Positions 11,695 to 22,480 of a DNA stretch of 64,000 nucleotides are shown in pieces. The notes under the pieces are model-generated. The model had not been told where the DNA came from and made no database searches. It was given only the letters and a program-made list of their open reading frames with translations. Each line of letters begins with the position of its first letter. Positions within the stretch are counted from its first letter, which is position 1. Both the position numbers and the translations under genes were made by a program. Source of the stretch: Atriophallophorus winterbourni (Eukaryota > Platyhelminthes > Trematoda > Plagiorchiida > Microphallidae); NCBI GenBank assembly GCA_013407085.1, contig JACCGJ010018416.1:1-64000 (forward strand). Reading direction: 5' to 3'.

Positions 11695-13385
11695 GTTGTC
11701 GTCCATTTACCTCATATATTTCGAGTGTCCTTTGTAAATATGCTACCAAGAATTTTTCAAAATACGAGCATGGCGTAAAAAGTAATTTATTTCACATTTA
11801 AAAAACACAGTGTAAACTTAGTTATACTTGTGAGCAACACAATACTTTAGTGTAAAATTAATTGCAAGTTTGTCCCAAATTATGTTGTTTTGAACCACCG
11901 CAAAGTGCGAAAAGTGTTGTTTCCTAAACCAAATAATGTTGTTTATGTTGGATAACTAACAGGGGGTAGAAACATCAAATTCTCGGGATGGCGTCGTACG
12001 CTGTCACTGCAAGGAAAAACAGTAAGGATTGATTCACGTTACGTATAAATCTTCAAGATTTAAAATAGTGGTTTCGCTGTAGAATGCACGATAATAGTAT
12101 ACCAAGTATTTTAAGTGTGCAATGGGATTACGTTGCAAGAAATGTTTGCGAGCACAAATGAACGCATTTTCGATTGACAACATGTTACCCGAAATGTTAC
12201 ACTTTCATAAAAATCTTCATCTCAATCAAAGTCACAATCACATCAGTAGAAAGTACCGAATGCGTGAATGCGATAAAAACACGAAAACAAATAAGGCTGA
12301 ACAGGTTGGAAAATTTGGGCTACAAAATCTCTTGAAGGGTGTCAAATGATACCGCCAATGAAAACTCTTTCTGGTGTTCACAATTAATATCATCAAAAAA
12401 AGAATTCGTGTCACATCCACCGCAATGTATCATGAATAGTCATAACGTCATTTTTATAAGGACAGACTTAAGTTAACACCTCAAAATCTGCTAACAAAAT
12501 CTCCAATGAACCAAGTTTTTAAGCCATATTATCTTTTTCGTCTGAGGTATTGTAGGTCGTTAACTTAACTTCAATTTCTTACACGGACATCGTCTTTTTT
12601 TAATACCGGATGATGTGTAATTTGCTCCTTATCTAGGGTTAATTTTCGCTCTCAGAAATCAACACAACCTCGCCATTTGATTTGTAGCATCTTTCCATCG
12701 GTATACTTGTTAATTCTTTTCTAATGCCAGAATGTATCTCGCGAGCGAAATGGAATCACATTAGAAATGAGGTCGAATATTCATTAATTAGCTAGGAATA
12801 TTCATTGAGCCTTCTGCTTATATGTATGTATAATCATATGTAATTTCAAGATCACGGTTATCCAGTAAAATGTGCTTTTTAACAAATCGTAAATGTATAT
12901 CACAAATTTGCAATTGGGTATTGTGAAATGAATGTCGAATGTTGCCGTTATGGTTGATACATTGTTGTAAGTCGGACTGTGACTCAAAATGCAGAACCAT
13001 GTCATCAGCGTTATATAACTAAGGAAGCCTACCAACTGACCGGAATGTAAACCATTAAATGTGGGGTGGATCTCGAAACAGAATCTTCATCAGACAATGC
13101 TGATACACAGCACAGGGAACATGGATAACTAGTATTTATACCCACACATCTGTTTCTACCTTACCGACAACAGCTTAAACACATTGCACAAAATTCGCTT
13201 CCATTATAAACTCATTGTATTTCTAAATTAATCACGATGTATATGTCAAATTTGTTCCAACAGATTACAGCCCTCCTGTATCTGGATCCACCGAGATTAT
13301 ACTCAATCATAATTATCCCCAAAATGCTTTCATAGTTTGAACGGGGAATATCAAAATTTAAATTTCAATATTTAGTTCACTAAAT
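11695..13385. other. U1 body: conserved but unassigned sequence
   Basis: The stretch is conserved in U2 (25,380-26,930), U3 (42,070-43,770) and U4 (inverted, 53,240-54,890). Short frames such as 12,122-12,349 (+) persist between copies with many changes. On the minus strand at about 13,013-12,810 a frame reads YNADDMVLHFESQSDLQQ, which recalls the YADD box of a LINE reverse transcriptase. The box is deleted in U2 and nothing before it fits an RT, so I do not call it one. Confidence 0.35.
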
Positions 13386-13830
13386 TTAAGTCAAATAGCG
13401 ATTAGGCGAATTTGTTTTAAAACAATGAAGAGATTGCGTAAACCTGTAACATATCTTACTATTAGAACGATTGACCAAGGGGTAACGAAGTGAAAAGATG
13501 CATCCATTGCGACCAGCGTGCAAAATCTTTGTAACTTCAAGTAAAAATGATTGACTGTAATGTGGTCCACGCGGTGTTATTATTGAGGAATTCGGATCAA
13601 TGTATAGGAAAATCTTGATCAGTTCTTGATGTTGGTGTTCGACATCGGACAGCCGGCACGCAATGTTCTGATTCACAAATTTCCCCGAGATCTCAAAAAG
13701 AAAATTGAAAATCACTTGGGTTTGAACGTAGAGTATGAAATGACAGATTCGTGATGAGATTAGACGCAATTGCGATATCACTCGAATCTATGTAAATCTA
13801 TGTTATATCAGAATCATATTTTATTCGTAT
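13386..13830 (-). pseudogene. Segment gamma: possible receptor extracellular-domain exon, frameshifted (U1)
   Basis: The same segment appears in U2, U3 and U4. One frame gives FGITWIYIDSSDIAIAS (best read in U4). After a +1 shift another gives EISGKFVNQNI and then LLEVTKILHAGRNGCIFSIRYP. The spacing (an Ile/Tyr strand, a long helix, then ALEARVI-like VTKILHAGRNGCIF) is reminiscent of type-1 periplasmic-binding-like ligand domains of glutamate receptors or receptor guanylate cyclases. The frameshift is at the same place in all copies, so it predates amplification if the reading is right. The homology is inference. Confidence 0.25.
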
Positions 13831-14511
13831 GTTAAAGTTGTTTCTATATAAATTTAAATAAAAATTTACTTTAGTTGATTCACTCGTCTTTTCTCACATG
13901 TATCTAGAGAAACTAACTAGAAAATTTAAAATAAAACAGCAGCACAAACATTAATTATTGACATTCTCATTATTGTTACTTACCCAATGGCATATGGTTT
14001 CTTTTGTTTGCCCGAGCACAGTAAGCTTCGTGGCTCGCATAATAAGGACAATGCCTGGAACGGATTATATTGCAGCTTTATACTGACAAATCATTCAAGC
14101 AAAAAGTAAGCTGATTTTCAATTGAGTGTACCGTGGTTCTCTAAGTATTTGAATCAATCTTTGAATATTATTTTCAACATCATTATTTCTAGTCGTGCGA
14201 ATTTCGTGATTGGCATGAGGCTGCTTAAAATATGACTATTTATTTCGCTTTCATAGAAGATTTCACTACTAATTTTTGTGCAAGTTGTGATCAAACAAGT
14301 TCGTACAAGAATTATAAGAATGTTCGAACCATGTTGTAGAAAAATTAAGTATCATTGCTGTTTCCCTCAATATTGTTTGTTCAACCTGATAAGTGACGCG
14401 TTTTGTCCCATTTATTTGGACAAGTTTTTATATTCCATTTTATCCAAAAATATAAATATGTCCAAATACGTTTTTTGTTACAATTTATATATCTGATCCA
14501 GCAGGTGCTAA

Positions 14512-14688
14512 AATTTGATAAAACCTCTCAATGAAATCATTCAACAGGGTCTTGAAAATGGTCAAAATTACGAAAATTTTGTATTTATCCTTCAGTACTA
14601 CGATGAAGAAATCCATGTTATTTTAATCGAAGGATTTAATCAGAAAAAGATTTCTTGCATGTTTGCGTGTGCTGGAAAAAACATGTAG
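14512..14688 (+). other. Conserved open segment, plus strand (U1)
   Basis: 58 open codons beginning after a TAA, reading IKPLNEIIQQGLENGQ and then FILQYYDEEIHVILIEGF. The U2 copy (about 28,067-28,200) keeps almost the same residues. It looks coding in composition, but I do not recognise the family and see no clean splice sites. Confidence 0.3.
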
Positions 14689-15320
14689 CGCTATGCATGC
14701 GATAGAATATCCTTTGTAGAGAATGCTTCACTAATTGCATGGTGTGAAATCTACATGAAACTGAATTGCCATAAATTTCAATCGGCAACGAAAACAAAAG
14801 GAACTCACAAAATCTCCCAGAAACCACAGGTAAATCTTCAAATGTAAAGTATAAAACATCATGTAATGAATAAATTTGAAAAATTATGAACAAGTGAACC
14901 GGTAAGACCAAATCTATGTTCAATCGTTTTTAAGTGCTATTGACCATGATTGTAAAATGAGTCGTGCTCTTTACATCCGTCGGACTTGTTCGTGAAAATT
15001 AGTATTCTCATGTTCTGGTTGATGTGAGACATGTTTGCGTACAATATAGATTAAACAATTGTGCCCTTATTTCCAACATACATCTCCGAAACCTTTCAAC
15101 TATAGGGCTGATAAGCGCAAATTATTCAATAATATGTACCCAGCCTCTACATTATGAAAACTAATGAGTATAATTACGAATAATTCCTGAACATTCTGTA
15201 ATAATCGGGTAGGATGAAATCTTTTGAACCGACTCGCTATGACAATCAACCATTGCCATTTACGACGACGACAAAGAACTGAATTTCCAAAATAAATACA
15301 CGTATAATAAAAAGACGTAC

Positions 15321-15549
15321 CTGTTAATGACAATAATCCTTGCGTGAAAATTTGTTTGCATTGACTGCTTTCGGGAACCAAGGTTTCCTGTATCGAATGC
15401 AGCATCAGATCGATACTCGTAGACGGCTTCTCTTGCATCCATAATGCTGCATCAAGCACCCATTCGGTGTGATAACGGTCGATACGATGCATATGGTCAT
15501 TGCACATTGTTCGCTGCCTTACAACTTTGGTAAGGGCATTACGTAATAC
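15321..15549 (-). other. Segment beta: exon-like, possible receptor extracellular domain (U1)
   Basis: 229 bp, fully open in one frame (phase 0 start, phase 1 end). It is preceded on the minus strand by a pyrimidine-rich acceptor ending TTTGTTCAG and followed by a near-consensus donor CAG/GTACGT. It encodes a helix-rich stretch that ends DLMLHSIQETLVPESSQCKQ followed by IFTQGLLSLTG. The Cys-x-x-Ile...Gly-Leu...Gly pattern is like the first repeat of a periplasmic-binding-like receptor domain (CxxL...GVxAIxG). U2 has a copy of the same length without frameshift. Homology is inference; the splice sites are seen directly. Confidence 0.4.
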
Positions 15550-15624
15550 CTGAACAAATGAAACAATAAATTTAGAAAGAAAATTTTGCCAACCATTCAT
15601 ACTTGGCAGATTCTGTACTACATA

Positions 15625-15879
15625 AAATGCAAGGTGTTGCAAATTGGTAAGCCATTCCAGTACCAATATCACTTTGGGCAGACTATTTTGAGCTGGACCG
15701 AATCGGAAAGGGATATTAGAGTCTCGGTATGCTGCAGGCTGGAGAACAGCCTGTATTGTGAGGTTATCTAGAAGCGTGCTTCCAAGCTTCTAGGTAGGCT
15801 GCGACGGATTTTCAGAACCTTCTCGCCTGTAACGTTGCCCACCATCATGAAAGCCCATATAATTCCAACCATGGAGCAG
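15625..15879 (+). mobile_element. CR1 fragment inserted in U1
   Basis: It encodes a piece of the CR1 RT C-terminal region (CKVLQIGKPFQYQYHFG and, after a stop, KRASKLLGRLRRIF, then FSPVTLPTIMKAHIIPTME). U2 has an unrelated stretch of about 50 bp at this point (about 29,170-29,217), so this piece is specific to U1. No duplication at the ends was found. Confidence 0.7.
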
Positions 15880-18175
15880 ATATGTGCAGCAAAGTAGCTA
15901 AACAACCTAAATATTCATTCGATTTCCTTCGACCACAACTGTTATTTTTTATTTTCAAATCTGTCGGTAGTTACAGAGTTTCCAAAATGTCTGCAAATTT
16001 TTGGTGTTTTATCATGATTCTTCTTGGCTATAACATATTTGGGAGTACATTGCTTGAAACATTTCCAATTTTCAAACGACTGCGTATTAGCATGTTTAAT
16101 TTATAGAGTTATATACATTGAAATGTTCGGTAACATTGAACAACTCCGTTCCACTTATAAGTTTTTCCGTTCAAATCCAGAATGTCTATTAGAAGTGTAT
16201 CGAATCATTTTAAATGTAAGATTGTTTAAATGTAAGTGATTATAATAAAACGATTCCGTAAGAGTGAATGATATACAGCTAAGTATCAAACACCGGAGCC
16301 ACTAATTTTGAAAGCAGGGTTCCGGTATAAATATTATTGTTGGCAATCATTCTAGAGCATCTTATAATACAGTAACCAAATCATCGTAACGAAAGAATTT
16401 GAACCAAGAAAGAGACTTCAATTTTGGTGATATCCATCCTGAAAACTCAAAATAAACTACGCGACTCAAAAAAGGGAAATTTAGGCTCGATCCTATCGAA
16501 TAACATCAAGAGAAACTAAATCTTTATTCAAGATTTCGCACTATATATATACCGAAAATTACTTCGAGTTTAAAGAAATTGAATTTTATTGAAAAATCCG
16601 TGCATATTGATAAATGTATTGGAAGTAATTATCTCCAGAATCTGAGGTAGAATTTATAATGTTATAATGTTTTATTGAATTGATTTTAGCTAAGTATATC
16701 ATAGGTTTTTGTATCACAAACCAATGAATATTATATTTAATGACCTGTTAACAAAAACAGGTAAATTGACGACGAACGTACATTTTCGCAAAAGCTCGTT
16801 GGATCCCTGACGACTGTATAGCCCCGTATGTCTGATAGAAGGAGTAGGATTTACGTCTATAGAAATCGCTAGTTATGAAGTCAGAACAAAATACATAATT
16901 AAATAAGGTACAAAATTCTGATAGATCACGTCTCTAACGCAATAATGACCATCTTCGAATTTTTACAGCAGATCATTTTAGGAAATCAAATCAAATCAAG
17001 CGATGTTATGTAATGTTATCAGTGCAAATGTTTCAGCTGGGCGGTTTGCACTATAATATATGAAAGTACACCGAAGATGTGTACGTTATTACTTATCCTA
17101 TACTTCATTCGCTATTTCCATTGATAAACAAGCTGGGTGCTTTTGTTTATTTGAACTAATGTTTAATATCAATCATGAAGTTCACCGTCGGTTCTGTAAG
17201 CAATATAAAACTAATAATATTGTTAGAGATCAACCAGGAGAGTGTAAAATAACATGTGACCATTTCTGAAAATTGTATAACCAGTGGTTCGATTTCCAGA
17301 TATCACATAATTTAAGCGAATCAAATGAACACAGGATCCTGAAATTTAACATTCATGTCGAATGCCATGTGCGTGGCAAACGCAAAACGAGCAAGCCTAT
17401 TTCCGTTTTTTAATGGACAGAGGAGTATTGAGGAAAAGATGCTTTATCATGACCCCTTATTTGTGTATGGAAGCAGTCTGGCATTAAACGGGTGAGCATA
17501 TTTGAAATCAGAGTAACAAATATCCCGGTCTTTTCAGATAAATGGTCATGTAAGTCGCACACCTGAAGTTTCATGAGCTTAGGATAGTAAGCAATATTAC
17601 GTCGTCTATCTCACTGTCGGCACTATGATCAGGTTCATTATATACGTACGATACAGATCACCAACACTTTTGCCACGCCCCTCTGATGAACTTTGCAAAG
17701 CTGATGTTGCCACATTATTGACGAGACAAAAACTTGAACATAAAATGATGAAAAAGTATCGCCAGGGTCGTCAAATCAGAATATCTCCATAATGGAACAG
17801 GAATTCAAATCTGTGCTTAGGATGCACTTCCGAATGATTTTTTTAAATAATGTTAAATGACGGGAATGCATTCGGAAGATGAGGTGCATTCAACTAAAAT
17901 ATGTTGACAAAAACAGACAAAATCAGAGGGGGTTTTGTTCGTGAATTTTTGAAACTTCAAATAAATAATGCCATATTTTTGTATGAGAGATTCGAATTAC
18001 AAAAGAAAATCTATATATATAATTTGTTGCGACTTTCAAATAAAATCTCAGCAACCATAATGATGAATTTTATTGTCGTTTTTAACTTACAGACAACATT
18101 CGGATGAGCTAAAATAAATAATTTACATCAAATGAACCGCAAAATAATATAATGCACTTATAGATTGGCTCTCAC
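15880..18175. other. U1 body, no assigned gene
   Basis: The sequence is shared with U2 and, below about 63 kb, with U4. On the minus strand near 17,565-17,420 a short open stretch follows an AG acceptor (VCDLHDHLSEKTGIF); U4 keeps a related version (about 63,358-63,520). I do not recognise it. The rest is AT-rich and non-coding. Confidence 0.35.
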
Positions 18176-18426
18176 CATTGTACGATCCGATGGTTATTTC
18201 ATGAACGTTGGTGACTCTTCGGATGGTGGAATCATTCAGCTCACGAATAAATCTAATGGCCCGCAACCCATCGGGTTCTAGCTTCGTTGTTTTGGGATCC
18301 ATCTGTCCTTTTATTTGGTAGGATAAATCGCTTGGATGACCAGTACGGTGTTTTTTGATGCCTCCAGAGACGTTCGCGTAACGAATAATATCCTTCAGTG
18401 AATATTTAAGATAAAGGTGTTTAGCC
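18176..18426 (-). other. Segment alpha: exon-like, possible receptor extracellular domain (U1)
   Basis: 251 bp open in one frame (phase 2 start, phase 1 end), with an acceptor ATTAG before it and a donor ATG/GTGAGA after it. It encodes LKYSLKDIIRYANVSGGIKK, a middle stretch, and AIRFIRELNDSTI...NVHEITIGSYNG. The ending resembles the final strand of ligand-binding receptor domains (VxVGxYNG in NMDA-type glutamate receptors and receptor guanylate cyclases). U2 is identical in protein and U4 differs at a few residues. No start or stop belongs to it, so it would be an internal exon. The family call is inference. Confidence 0.4.
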
Positions 18427-18949
18427 CTAATCACGGAACCAAGAATTGAACTTATTAAATCTTGATCGAAGACGGGTCATTAATAATTGATAATACACTA
18501 AATCTGTAGTGATTGCGAAAAATATTCAAATATTTTTGCATTGTTTATTATTAACGTTTAGCATCTCAAAAATAAATTATCATTTCCACGTAGAGAAAAA
18601 CACTGATATAATTATAAAATTAATATTTGTTTACATAGAAATTATTATAACGCAAACACTTTTAATATAACACAGTGCAAATGTTCAGTCACCTGTTCTT
18701 CACGCAACAAAAGTGTCCGATTTCCCACATCGAATGTTATTTCTGCAATACGTGAATTTTGCTCAGATTATCTTGTTTACAAATATGTGAGAAATATAAT
18801 GTTTAACTAACCTTAAAATCATTCGTAAAATCTACGACATATAGGCACAATACGCTAATCAAATCTGTTATCAATTTATTTTGTAATCGTACTTTCAAAT
18901 TACTTTTGAAGCGGGTACTCGATTCGGCGGTACAAACAAACAAAACAAA

Positions 18950-19067
18950 GGCCGCGAATATACCACGTTGGAAACATAGGTTCTCGTCCGCTCACCGAAG
19001 TTAAGCAACGTGGGGCCCGGTTAGTACTTGCATGGGTGACCGGTTGGGAATAACGGGTGTCGCGGCC
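18950..19067 (+). rRNA. 5S rRNA-like gene, mutated copy (U1)
   Basis: 118 nt with the eukaryotic 5S pattern: an acceptor stem formed by GGCCGCG and CGCGGCC, box A region AAGTTAAGCAACG, GGTTAGTACTTGCATGGGTG and the box C region. Compared with the U4 copy it has several substitutions, among them ATATACC for CCATACC and TTGGGAATAACGGG for CTGGGAATACCGGG in box C. It is followed by a T run (19069-19073) typical of RNA polymerase III termination. It may be a pseudogene. Confidence 0.85.
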
Positions 19068-19250
19068 GTTTTTGCCGGGCATAGTTCGTGGGTTACTTTG
19101 TTTCAATAACGCACTGTGCAACATACAGCGATGTTTATCAGGAACTACCAGTTCCTCGGTGTCTAGCAACGCGCACCGCAATCCCGGCTTTTTTGTCGGG
19201 CATTGAGTGAGGGTTACTTCGTTTCAAATACTGTATTACCCACAGTAATT
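19068..19250 (+). repeat. 5S downstream module with duplicated T-run motif
   Basis: Two direct copies of a roughly 40-bp motif, TTTTT-GCCGGGCAT...GGGTTACTTTGTTTCAA (19,069-19,107) and TTTTTT-GTCGGGCAT...GGGTTACTTCGTTTCAA (19,190-19,231), enclose a stretch of about 80 nt with a hairpin AGGAACT-ACC-AGTTCCT. The arrangement is kept in U2 and U4. The enclosed stretch ends at a T run, so it may be another polymerase III unit or a decayed tandem 5S spacer. Confidence 0.5.
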
Positions 19251-19842
19251 GAATGAAATTGCTTCTAAGGAAGTAATTACACATAACCCTCCTTGCCATC
19301 CCGACTTTTTTGTCGCCAGAATCGGCAAAGCAAGATACGCGTTCATAGCTTTGAAACCCATTTCGAAGTCGGAGGTTCTATCAAAACGCACGGAACTCCG
19401 TATATTCAGAAGCAACGTCAAATCCGTGCTACTCTATAAATCGGAAACCTGGCGAGCGAAGTCTTCTTGCCGCTTGCAATCATTCCACAATAATTGCCTT
19501 CGTCGAATTATTGGGGTAAAATGGCCAGAAAAGATAAGAATCAAGACCTGTGGCAGATTGCTGCTGAGGACCCGATCGCCCAGCAGATCAGTAGAAGAAA
19601 GTGGAGATGGGTTGGGCACACCTTGCGGAAACCTTATGATGACATCACGCGTCATGCTCTGGTATGGAACCCAATCGGGAAGAGACGGGTAGGACGTCCA
19701 AGGCTATCTTGGAGGCGCTCGTGCGAAGAGGAAATCCGCAAGTGTGGACTTAACTAGAACGACATCAAACTGGCTGCTATTGACAGACCGAAGTGGAGAC
19801 AAGTTGTCGAGGCCCTATGTTCCTCCAGGAACTCAAGGGATT
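19251..19842 (+). mobile_element. RTE-type LINE 3' fragment beside the 5S copy (U1)
   Basis: An insertion between two copies of CAGTAATT (19243-19250 and 19843-19850). From 19,315 it encodes the RTE C-terminal region (ARIGKARYAFIALKPI, then RIIGVKWPEKI, HTLRKPYDDITRHALVWNP, GRPRLSWRRSCEEEIRKCGL), frameshifted near 19,530 and lacking the RT active site. The first 60 bp are not RTE; they resemble an inverted copy of the upstream 5S-downstream motif. Confidence 0.8.
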
Positions 19843-19850
19843 CAGTAATT

Positions 19851-20799
19851 TCATTGTAAAAATGAAGTAGAACCATACGCTTTACTACTCGCAAACGATT
19901 TTCTTTGCATTGAAAAAATGAACGTTTCTTAATGTTGCACTTCCTTGAATTAAGTTTGTGATATTTTTAAATTAAAGCGATTGGAGCTGTGAAACAGGTC
20001 AATGCTTTTAACTATTATCAGCAATTTTACAATATTTGTGTGATAGCAGAACTTCTAAAAATGGGTTTACATATGTTGTGTGTTGCTGGAACTATAAAAC
20101 GTTCGTTGACTGCATTTTGAACATCACTGTGAACAACTTACCGATAGTGCCTGAATTTGCATCTTTTATATAAAATCATGATATTTCATAGTTACATGTT
20201 TGAATAATTAGCAATGAAATGCAAAGAAACAATCTTGAAATTAATAAAATTTAAATTGATAGACTCAAATCATTATAAACATTAATATTTTCAATATTCT
20301 TGTGCAATTTACCATTTGTGGCAATTGTCTGAGTAATTGGAAGTTGCGATAAATCTGAATACTTTGATTTAATTGGACTTCCGTTTCTCTTAGCAGACCC
20401 ACCAGTGGGTACATTTTACCTATCGATTGCCTAGTCTACTCAGGTCTACAGTGTTTCACACCACATTGAATTTAGACGCTGGATTACCTGACTAATCTAA
20501 CCGATGAGAAATATTGTTCACCGGCAACTGATAAACAGTTGAAAATCGGTCACAACTGAAATTGAACTTAATTTTGCAAGCATCATTTGACTCACCAATT
20601 CAATCATGAACAAGGATTTGTAACTTGTTTTTATCAATTTATATTGCTGAGTTCAAAAACAGCATCAGTGTGATAAATTGGGTCAAGTACAATTTGTTTT
20701 GCTAATGCTGACTCACTCATCACTGTGTTTTGTCAAAACAAGTTTGATACGACACTATCTACTCGTCATGTAAATAAACGGAAGATTCGTTGTCGAAGA
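19851..20799. other. U1 end, non-coding
   Basis: AT-rich sequence shared with U2 (33,190-34,110) and U4 (60,110-61,050). No gene was recognised. Confidence 0.5.
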
Positions 20800-20952
20800 T
20801 CCTAATTTGCATGAATTTTCATCGCATACACTCCGGATTTGGTGCTGTGTGTACTCATCAGTTGGTTGACAGAATGATTTAAATCAGTCTGCATTGAAAC
20901 CGAGCCGGTAAACATGATATGCGTTTGTATGCCACTGGTCAATGAGGTAGAT
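20800..20952 (-). repeat. Degenerate hammerhead-type repeat monomer (U1)
   Basis: This belongs to the same family as the 233-bp monomers at 51,350-52,299; it shares TTTGCATG, the hammerhead region and TTTGTATGCCACTG. On the minus strand it keeps CTGATGA (20855-20861), but stem II is imperfect and GAAA reads CAAA, so the ribozyme is probably dead. It abuts the 5' truncation point of CR1-3, and the same junction is present in U2 and U4. Confidence 0.65.
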
Positions 20953-22020
20953 GAGGTCGCGACGACCAAGATAAAGTTAACGGAGTGCTATACCAAACGT
21001 TCAAAACCACCAGTGGAGTCCCACAAGGATCTATGCTAGGCCCGCTCCTCTATCTGTCGTACATAAACGATTTGCCCCACTACTCATATTGTCCAAAATG
21101 GTCCTGTTCGCGGATTATATGGAAATTTGGACGCCAATTAGCACTGCAGAGGATTGTGTGAAACTAAAAATTGGACAGTGTGTCGAATTGGGCGGCCATG
21201 AATGACATGTCATTCAACATTTAGAAATGTAAGGTGCTCCATCTTGGCAAGAATGTTCCTTGGACATATCGATTGGGAGCTCGTTGGAAAAAGATCTTGG
21301 AGTGTGGATTAGCGGAAACCTGAAGAGCACAGTGCACTGCTAGAATATATATCGACGGGCCAACAGATTGTTAGGTATCGTTCGAAGGATGTTTGGAAGA
21401 TTCTCTCTGGTAACGTTACAAAGGATAATGACTGTCTACCTTTGCCCTACGATGGAGTATGCGGTAGAGGTCTGGGCTCCTTGGCTGCGAAAAGATATTG
21501 CTCTCTTTGATATAATCTATCAAAGAGCAAAAAGGTTAGTGATGGGTCTTCTCGATGTTTTGTATACCGAAATATTGCGACGTCTGCGTCTATGTGACTT
21601 TACCCAAAGGAGGATACGACGCGATATTATTCTGACCTATAGAATTGTGTCTACCCAAGGACATCCACTAAAACAATTGCTGCATGTGTGTGATGGGAAA
21701 GTGACACGCGGACATACCTTATCCCTTTACGTTCCAAGTTCGCGTATTGATTGTCGGCGCAATTTATTCGCCGTACGTGCTATAACTCTTTGGAGTTCCC
21801 TACCTCAACATGTGGTGGACTCTCCTTGCCTGACGATTTATAAAGCGAAATTGGACTTGCCCTTGCAAACGAACATCATTCTTGAGCCTTACATTTGATA
21901 TTTTCTATTACTTTTATACTATTGTAATTTTCATGTTTTTATTCATTCCGTATTCCTGTGGTGTTGTAAAGTAATAACTTTTTAACTATAAATCCTTGAA
22001 TCTTTGAATCCTTGAATCCT
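20953..22020 (+). mobile_element. CR1-type LINE, 5'-truncated (CR1-3)
   Basis: It starts within the RT (TTSGVPQGSMLGPLLYLSY) and is frameshifted before the FADD region. An open frame at 21,368-21,898 covers the 176-residue C-terminal region (RRMFGRFSLVTLQRIMTVYL, then PTMEYAVEVWAPWL). It ends in (TTGAATCC)n at about 21,990-22,020. An identical copy lies inverted at 58,885-59,955, and a shortened copy at 34,290-34,846. Confidence 0.85.
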
Positions 22021-22480
22021 AGGTACGAGCATGCTGTTCAATACACTTTGATCTGAGTCACCTGGTGGACGCATAAGTTTGCGCTCTGATACTTTTGAAT
22101 ATCACTCGTCACTCGCTGATTCTATCTGGATTATTCTAACACCATTCGATTTCGATTGAGGAGATCAATTTGACTCAATCATGTTTAGTGTCCTCTAGTC
22201 AATATTTCAGAAGTTCCTATTTTCCAAATTACCGTAGAAAATATTTGAGTCACGCAAAATTTTGATGTTGCTGTTAGGACTTGCTTTGTAACGCTATCAT
22301 TCGGAAGATCTTTTGCTGAATTCACCTACCCGTGGTTCCTTTGCGCGAGAGCTAATCTACGGTCACCACAACTGTTTTACTGGGTAATTTGCATCCAATA
22401 AATTGCGATACATTCCCACGCGAACCTCACAAATTTCATCGCTCAACCGTTAATCGATCGATACGCGCCTATGTTTTTCC
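22021..22480. other. Spacer between CR1-3 and a CR1 ORF1 relic
   Basis: No gene is recognisable. It is mirrored in U4 (58,430-58,880). Confidence 0.4.

Larger units (their letters stand above)
8758..20952 (+). repeat. Large repeat block U1
   Basis: This is the first copy of the long repeat that dominates the window. Its content is repeated in the same order in U2 at an offset of about 13.34-13.64 kb, and in inverted order in U4. After the PLE inserted at 9,683-11,681 is removed, U1 and U2 align nearly end to end. It holds gamma, beta and alpha (possible captured exons), a 5S rRNA copy, an RTE and a degenerate hammerhead repeat. The stretch 17,060-19,860 keeps a constant offset of 13,339 to U2 and is almost identical; 11,700-16,900 is visibly more diverged. 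Confidence 0.85.

Noticed and set aside
12802..13035. YNADDMVLHFESQSDLQQ as a LINE catalytic box
   Set aside because: Suggestive alone, but nothing upstream fits an RT and U2 has the box deleted; left as unassigned.
17281..17300. GGTTCGATTTCC as a tRNA box B
   Set aside because: No matching box A or cloverleaf could be made around it.
18900..19181. 93-codon minus-strand open frame (also at 32,239-32,520)
   Set aside because: It lies across the 5S rRNA copy on the opposite strand; its apparent conservation comes from the RNA gene and the recent duplication.
18950..19250. Spliced-leader RNA gene linked to 5S
   Set aside because: Linkage of the two is known in some animals, but I could not find a leader like the known flatworm ones in the downstream module.
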